This document shows positions 58,696 to 64,000 of a stretch of DNA of 64,000 nucleotides, in pieces (the first letter of the stretch is position 1; each line of letters starts with the position of its first letter). Source of the stretch: Mactromeris polynyma (taxonomy: Eukaryota; Mollusca; Bivalvia; Venerida; Mactridae); NCBI GenBank assembly GCA_032209605.1, contig JASFXZ010000037.1:372001-436000 (forward strand), in the 5' to 3' direction. A model generated the notes under the pieces. The model saw only the letters and a list, made by a program, of their open reading frames with translations, was not told the origin of the DNA and ran no database searches. The position numbers and the translations under genes are program-made.

Positions 58696-59861
58696 CTAAC
58701 GTGGAATGAAAGCTGCTGGCAGAGGGGTGGGTAAAGTAAGGAAGCTTCCGGAACCGCAGGATCCTCCAACCAGATCCACAACTTCAAGGGTAAAGAAGCC
58801 CAATCCCAAGTATGATTCTTCTGATAATGCGGGTAAGTTTCGCTCCTCTACTGTCCTTCCTCTGCCACCATAAGGTTTCATGAGAGAGGGTTTCAGACCG
58901 AATGCATCATCCGCAATGATAAAGTACGGGATATACTGGGTGTCATTGGGGAGTGGAGTGGGGTCGGGGAGGTTCAGAGTACCGTCGTCCATACATTCTT
59001 TCAACTCTGACGCATTATAGATTTGAGCATCGGACGCTGCTCCCTTTCCTGAAAATACACAACAACAAAGAATCGTATTAGGAAACATGAAATAAACAGA
59101 CTAAAATTAAAATGAACGGGTCTATTTAATAAAAATTAAATGATGATGAGATACTTACCACCAATATCTGCCCAGATGAATTTATAGTCCGAGTCGACCA
59201 AAGCCATAAGGATGATTGAGTAAAACCCCTTGTAATTATAATACAGAGATCCTGACTTGGCTGGGCAGCGGATGGCGACATGCTTCCCGTCCGCCTATGG
59301 TGTGTGGGAAGTCCCACCGCTTCAGAAATCCTTCTGCTATGGCTTGCCATTCTTCAGGTGTCGTCGGAGGGGTCATCACTTATCCATATATTCATCGCAG
59401 ATTGCCTGGCAGACTTCCCGGACCACTATGGAGATCGTGTTTGGTGGGATGCGCCAGCCATACTGGAGTTCGGTGTACTTTGCACCCGAGGCAAGGTGTC
59501 TCAGCGAAACAGCCAACTTGAGTCCTGGGTCGAGTGGCTCCCGATACAACGTATGTTGCTTTGTGAGGCGATGTTCTATACGGGTTAATATTTCATCGTA
59601 CATCTCGGGAGGCATTCTCATAAAGTTATTGAAAGCCGTGGGATCCTCATGCCGCAGTTCGACCATAAGCTGATGGTACACGCCGAACTGTTTGCGACGA
59701 CTGATCAATCCCCTGGTCCATGCACATCTCCCCCGTTGGCCGCGGCGAGCCCGTCTTTGCTGCCGTCGGACGTGGAATGCCAGGTCGATATTAAGTTGGT
59801 CGCGTTCACGTTGGGCAAGAGCCAACATATACATGTTCCGAAGCCTCTCATGACACTCCAT
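58696..59861 (-). pseudogene. PIF/Harbinger transposase, broken
   Basis: ATG at 59859-59861 opens a 161-codon frame with the N-terminal domain (MECHERLRNMYMLALAQRER, then MRMPPEMYDEILTRIEHRL and PGLKLAVSLRHLASGAKYTE), typical of Harbinger nucleases. Frame shifts follow near 59376 and 59285. Beyond the second, [20 protein letters not shown] (first catalytic Asp) is readable. A GTAAGT donor at about 59158 and a TTTCAG acceptor at about 59054 mark an intron before KGAASDAQIYNASELK and FIIADDAFGLKPSLMKPYGG (second Asp). The region with the third acidic residue is lost after GGRGRTVEER. Inactive. Confidence 0.8.
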
Positions 59862-59984
59862 GATGACGACTGGTCCGATTGAGAGCAGGCACTAAATGAA
59901 GCTTTGACAATTGTCGTCGTTTTTATACAGTAAACTATGGAGTCACGGTGTCTGGCACGGTTTTTAAACGGGCGCAATAAAAAC

Positions 59985-60300
59985 ACACGGCAACAAGCCG
60001 GTATGGAGACGTTATGAAGACGGTGGAACGGTAACAGGACGTTATTAGGTCGTTAAGAGACCGGTTAAACGTTAAGAGACCGGTAAGGGGCCGATAGGTA
60101 GCCGGTATGTAGCCGGTATGAGACGGTGGGTCAACGTTGAGCAAACGGTGAGAGCCCGGTATGAGGCCGGTATGAACACGGTAACACATCGTCACCGCCC
60201 CATGAACGGTTCCATAACGGCCTCGTACCGGCCCACCGTCCTTATACCGTCCTTATACCGTCCTCTTACCGTCCTCATACCGATTTCTTACCGTGTTCCA
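59985..60300. repeat. Motif array CGGTATGA / CCGTCCTTATAC
   Basis: Short motifs of 10-12 bases recur. Up to about 60190 they read ACCGGTAAGGGG and GCCGGTATGAG; from about 60200 on they read CCGTCCTTATACCGTCCT, the opposite strand sense. A looser version is at the other end of the element (58375-58560, e.g. CATACCGTCTCCATACCGGG). These are probably transposase-binding subterminal repeats. Confidence 0.7.
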
Positions 60301-60553
60301 CCGCTTGTACCCACACGGCGAAAGTTTTGGACATGTTCAAAACTTTCGCCGGGTCTCGCCGGCCACTAACGGGCCCCAACCGTGTTCACCGATCGCTCAA
60401 CGCCCCGCCGTGTGCCCTCACCGTGTTCCACCGCTTGTACCCACACGGCGAAAGTTTTGGACATGTTCAAAACTTTCGCCGGGTCTCGCCGGCCACTAAC
60501 GGGCCCCAACCGTGTTCACCGGTCGCTCAACGCCCCGCCGTGTGCCCTCACCG
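60294..60553 (+). repeat. 130-bp direct tandem repeat with internal palindrome
   Basis: Two near-identical copies (60294-60423 and 60424-60553). Each contains a hairpin with arms CGAAAGTTTT and AAAACTTTCG around GGACATGTTC, then GGGTCTCGCCGGCCACTAAC. One difference was noticed (CCGATCGC versus CCGGTCGC). Confidence 0.9.
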
Positions 60554-60812
60554 TGTTCCACCGTCCGCACGAAATTTACCACACGGTGGCACACGGTAGG
60601 CTTACCCGGCACTATGTGACAGCTACATAGCGACATTTAAATCGGCCGGCGACCGTCCGATCGCCGGACGGCCTCCGTCCGATGACTGACGGACGCCGGA
60701 CGGTGCCCGTCAGGTGTCCGCCCGGAGACCGAAGGACTCCGACCAGTTCTTTGCAGATCACGTGGGAAGGTAGGTCCCGCCCTGCATCTTCAGCTTCTCA
60801 TTTCCAGTCAAG

Positions 60813-61040
60813 ATGCCGAGAAGGAAAGTCGTTTCACGGCCAGAGACTCTCCCTCAGCCTCGCTATTCTCTGCTGCCGGTACATGAATCGATTACTGGTA
60901 AAATCCTGTCTGCGAATGAAAGACTGTGGGATTTATATATTACATTTTCCAGTCGGGCGCAACAGTCACCTCGCGGAGTGCGGCCGGCGCCCGGCCGATG
61001 CCCACCAGATTGCTGTCCGGACATCGTACGATTCATTTAA
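60813..61040 (+). CDS. Small ORF in the outer element, unknown
   Basis: 75 codons from ATG 60813 (MPRRKVVSRPETLPQPRYSL), a basic N-terminus followed by SITGKILSANERLWDLYITF; then the sequence becomes the GC-rich terminal repeat. The upstream ATG context (TCAAGATGCC) is favourable. The first 55 residues look like real protein, the rest like repeat sequence, so it may be a captured exon or a remnant of an element protein. No family is recognised. Confidence 0.3.
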   Translation: MPRRKVVSRPETLPQPRYSLLPVHESITGKILSANERLWDLYITFSSRAQQSPRGVRPAPGRCPPDCCPDIVRFI

Positions 61041-62694
61041 ATTTTCCGGCATCCTTGCGGCGCTCGGACGATACCCGGGCGATAGCCGACCGATGATCGG
61101 CCGGCCGCCGTCCGATTAATAACCCGATGCTCCACCCAAAAGTTTTCCCGAACTGTCCGATTGCCGGCCGATCATCGGCCGGCGCCCTTTTGTCCAAGCT
61201 TTAGTGCCACTCATCGGACGGCGACCGGCTCCGACGTGTACAGTCCGTCCGATGCCTAGAGATCGGACGCATCGGCCGGCGGCCGGGTGATTTGTGACCG
61301 AGGCATAAAGTGGTTTGTGAACTAATTAGCTGTTTCTGTGGAGTTCAGATGGGGTTTAAAGCAATGTATTAATTCACACGAGTTTGTTTACATTTTTGGG
61401 TGTGCTCATAATAAAATTTAATGAACGAAAAATGTTTGTCTGTTTTATATTTTTTAAAGATGGTTCATTCTTGTACTTCATTCATGAAGTACTTACTAAA
61501 TATATATCTTGTTTTATTCCTTATTAATTTCATAAATCGTCATCGTTTGGTAAAGTACATATTTTTAGAGCGTCGACTGTTTTCGTTTAGTACAGATTCT
61601 TACTTTTCGCCGGTTGGAGAAACTGCGTGACAGAAATGCAATCAGACGGGTACCCTACCATACCGGTTCTCAAGACTTAAAGTGCCAGGTTAGCGTCATA
61701 AACGCGACAAATTCGCTAAGCGAACGCACATAGAAGAGTGTTCTCGGGTTCAGACTGTGTGTAAAGGATATATATAAATCGATGACAAGTGATTACTGCT
61801 GTTGTTGTTCTTTATTGCGATTTATTGTAGATATGGTCTCGTTGTGCACGACTACGAACATTATCGGTGTCATTTTTCTACGTTCATCACGCTCTGTGCT
61901 AGAAAATTAATTGGAAAATACCCCACTACAACAAGATAACTCATAACCTATGGCAAGCTAGTGTTATCATAACTTTATGCCTGGGCATACTGATTTTACT
62001 CTAAGTTCGTGCTGATATAATTTAATATGTCATTATATAATTAAATATTCACAAATGTTACATAAAGGGTCTGATATCTTTGTATTTCATTTATTTACGA
62101 TCGTGACAAACGTGTCACTTGTTTTACGATTTTAAGGTTCTACCATTATTATTGACCATTTGTCTTTATTTCGGTTTGAAAATCTAGCATTTCTAGAACA
62201 AGTCGGATTGAAGACCTCTTGGAAAAAATGTTTACTATTTTTTCAATACATTTTTATTCTTTTTCGCATTTCTGTCTTATGTTTTAGTTTTATTCCATAT
62301 TCCATGCAAACCATCTGACCTTTTTACACATACTTGGCTATTATAAAACTGTTTAGTTACAAAACGGAAACTTGTATGCAACGAGTTGCCAGCTTAGCTA
62401 CAAAGACGAGTGGTACCGTCCCACAGCACTTTCGTGCTTTGATTCGTTTTGTTCGTGGGAGGAGCCGTTATTGGATCAATGTGGTCAAATCATAACAAGT
62501 GACTTTTCACTGATTTAAAAAAAACTCAAAATGATTTTCAAAGTACGTAGGCCTATGCCCAAATATTCAATGAAAATGTATCTTGAAAGTAATATTGCTG
62601 TTTGTTTAAATCTTAATTTTGCTAAATTCCGTTTATTTCTAGCCACAGGAGATTGTCACTAGTTCTTTCCCGTTAATTTCCATCTACAGCTCTC

Positions 62695-63500
62695 TCCATT
62701 GGCCGCATGAATATATTACCCGGACAATTCCATTTCAAAATAGGTGTATTCATGTTTGTGTTTGTCCGTTAGCGTGTTGTGTTTGATAGAAAAGTAAACC
62801 AAACAGCAGTAACAGTTTTACACACGAGAGCATTTCCTTACCTAAATTGACATGGATCGGTCCTGAAAGTTCAAGCACCTGTTCGCGGTCAATCTAGTTG
62901 CACTTTTCTTTTTTTATACAAGGAGTCAAACGCTTTTCACACCTGACCTCTTTTCGCATGTCGCGAAGTACGCGATTGTTTTATTGTTATTGTTAAGACT
63001 GTTCCATAACATTTTCTTACGTTATATATTTTGCACCGTTAACGGATATCTGTCTATTAAATATAACTTTATTTGACACCGTATGTTTCATGATTTGTTG
63101 AAGTGCCTTAATATGTGACATGTATTTCGTCTTTTGTAACGGTCACCTTTGCAATAGTAATTAGCTGATTTCTCACTAACGGGAGTTTGCATTAAACTTG
63201 GTCTCAAAAGATGTACGGATCGTTCAATATTGAACAAATCCTTTGTTAACACGTCCAAGACAAATTCAGTTTGTATCGCGCTGTTAGATTGACCGCGAAC
63301 AGGTGAATGGCAGGACCGGTCCATGCCAGTTCATGTAAGGAAATGTTCTCGTGCGTAAAACTAAAACTGCTGTTTTGAGTACTTTTATATCAAAACACAA
63401 CCTCGGCTCTTTCTCTGTCAAGCTTACGGACAAGCACGAACATTTCAATACATCGATTTTGAAATTTGATGGTCCAGATAAAATTTTCATACGTTCGCGG
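62695..63500. repeat. Long diverged inverted repeat, arms of about 220 bp
   Basis: The left arm (about 62695-62912) and right arm (about 63268-63500) are reverse complements with many mismatches and small gaps. Best-kept segments are CACCTGTTCGCGGTCAATCTA with AGATTGACCGCGAACAGGTG, CATTTCCTTAC with GTAAGGAAATG, and AAACAGCAGTAAC with its complement. The spacer is about 355 bp. It could be an old foldback transposon or an inverted duplication. Confidence 0.75.
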
Positions 63501-63587
63501 TTAATAAACACGCACTATAGTGTGGCTTATGCTTCACGCACAAGAAACCCTTTCTAGTCTATAAAATCAGCGGAAAGACGACTACTA

Positions 63588-63800
63588 TTTTTCCACCAAG
63601 GCAATTTCTCTTCAACCGAACAACGTTTGTAACATTGATGCGGATTGGTTAACCTTTCGATAAAGGGTACGTTACCTTACCAAATTTCTGTGAATTTACC
63701 GAAATCCATTTTGGATCTAGAGTGACCAGCAATCGTAACATCTCGGCACTTTTGTATGTTGCTCAACAAATCTTAACCTTCAACTTGCGCCGACCATCTT
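63588..63800 (+). repeat. Dispersed repeat, copy C
   Basis: Aligns with 14552-14780 and 37675-37910: GATGCGGATTGGTTAACCTT, CGATAAAGGGTACGTTACCT and GAGTGACCAGCAATCGTAAC in the same order. It lies outside the segmental duplication, so it shows a true dispersed family. Confidence 0.75.
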
Positions 63801-64000
63801 TTTCAATATATTTATTGTTATTAATATCGTATCTGTATAATACTGTGTAACTACAGTGTGTGTATTGATAATCTCCAGTGTGTAAAAGAGTCTGTGTACT
63901 AAGTGTATAAAATTGGTTTAGGGAAACACAATCAAGTTAATTTAATGTCAGTGATTTAACATTGCAAGTTTAATAGTTCAAAAATATATGCAAATATGGC

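Larger units (their letters stand above)
58280..60623 (-). mobile_element. PIF/Harbinger-like transposon inside the outer element
   Basis: Inverted ends GCTGTCACATAGCACCGGCT and the complement of AGCCGGGTAAGTG-type sequence (CCCGGCACTATGTGACAGC, to 60623). It carries a broken transposase on the - strand (58696-59861), arrays of short CCGT/ACGG motifs near both ends, and a 130-bp tandem repeat at 60294-60553. The flanking 3-bp duplication expected of the superfamily could not be seen. Confidence 0.75.
58013..61303. mobile_element. Outer GC-rich inverted-repeat transposon hosting a Harbinger element
   Basis: The ends CCTCGGTCACAAATCCAATC (58013) and the complement of GGGTGATTTGTGACCGAGG (to 61303) form inverted repeats that continue through CCGGCCGCCG and GATGATCGGCC. 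Without the inner element it is about 0.95 kb. Both arms are packed with GATCGGCCGG/CCGGCGACCG motifs and are far more GC-rich than the surroundings. No clear target-site duplication. Superfamily not known; it has no transposase of its own. Confidence 0.65.
61304..64000. other. Right-end intergenic DNA
   Basis: No gene is supported. It contains the long diverged inverted repeat (62695-63500) and the dispersed repeat copy C at 63588-63800. Otherwise AT-rich with no visible structure. Confidence 0.6.

Noticed and set aside
60118..60630. Several + strand frames with repeated VPPLVPTRRKFWTCSKLSPG
   Set aside because: The repetition is the 130-bp tandem DNA repeat read in several frames.
1..64000. 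CRISPR array, bacterial operon or defence island
   Set aside because: Introns, LINE, LTR and MITE elements show a eukaryotic nuclear genome; the tandem repeats have no spacer-repeat structure.

Overview
This window is nuclear DNA of an animal, most likely a mollusc and perhaps a bivalve. Multi-exon genes with GT-AG introns, AT-rich intergenic DNA, miniature inverted-repeat transposons, tRNA-derived SINE-like pieces, a chromoviral-style Ty3/gypsy element, a Tx1/L1-like LINE, a pogo/Tigger element and a PIF/Harbinger element all point that way. The 11244-11441 repeat, with ends of the TATGCCCCC type, also looks mollusc-like to me. The species cannot be named from the sequence. Everything here was read by eye; no search was run.

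Layout. (1) Positions 1-14128 hold the last 17 exons of an ABCA-family lipid transporter on the + strand (ABCA3-like). Its first exons lie before the window. The exon phases close perfectly into 1548 codons ending at 14128. (2) Positions 20845-22542 on the - strand hold an intronless gene for an otopetrin-like multi-pass membrane protein. (3) Positions 22769-34091 are a spacer: a two-subunit satellite, about 7 kb of mostly unique DNA with small transposons and tRNA-like sequences, a second piece of the same satellite, and a rearranged LINE whose two halves face opposite ways. (4) Positions 34092-56244 are a second, direct copy of 6538-22768. In this copy the ABCA part is a pseudogene with several deletions, but the otopetrin-like gene (54319-56016) is intact. 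(5) Copy 2 is interrupted at 39353-49914 by a Ty3/gypsy LTR retrotransposon on the - strand with two LTRs of 407 bp that look identical. That element is itself interrupted by a 2560-bp pogo/Tigger DNA transposon with an intact transposase (42402-44961). (6) Positions 58013-61303 hold a GC-rich transposon with a PIF/Harbinger element inside it, whose transposase is broken. (7) The right end is non-coding apart from a diverged long inverted repeat (62.7-63.5 kb) and one more copy of a dispersed repeat.

History that can be read here: a SINE inserted into an ABCA intron; then a direct duplication of about 16 kb; then decay of the ABCA copy, divergence of the two otopetrin-like paralogs (about 43 differences, same length), and insertion of a MITE in copy 1 only; then the LTR element inserted in copy 2 (copy 1 keeps the empty site); and last the Tigger element inserted in the LTR element. 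I saw no tRNA gene with a convincing fold, no rRNA and no CRISPR. The strongest candidates for new biology are the retained otopetrin-like pair, the gag-pol slippery site with the long acidic Pol tail, the satellite that resumes in phase after 7 kb, and the CCGTAT-type motif arrays in the Harbinger element.
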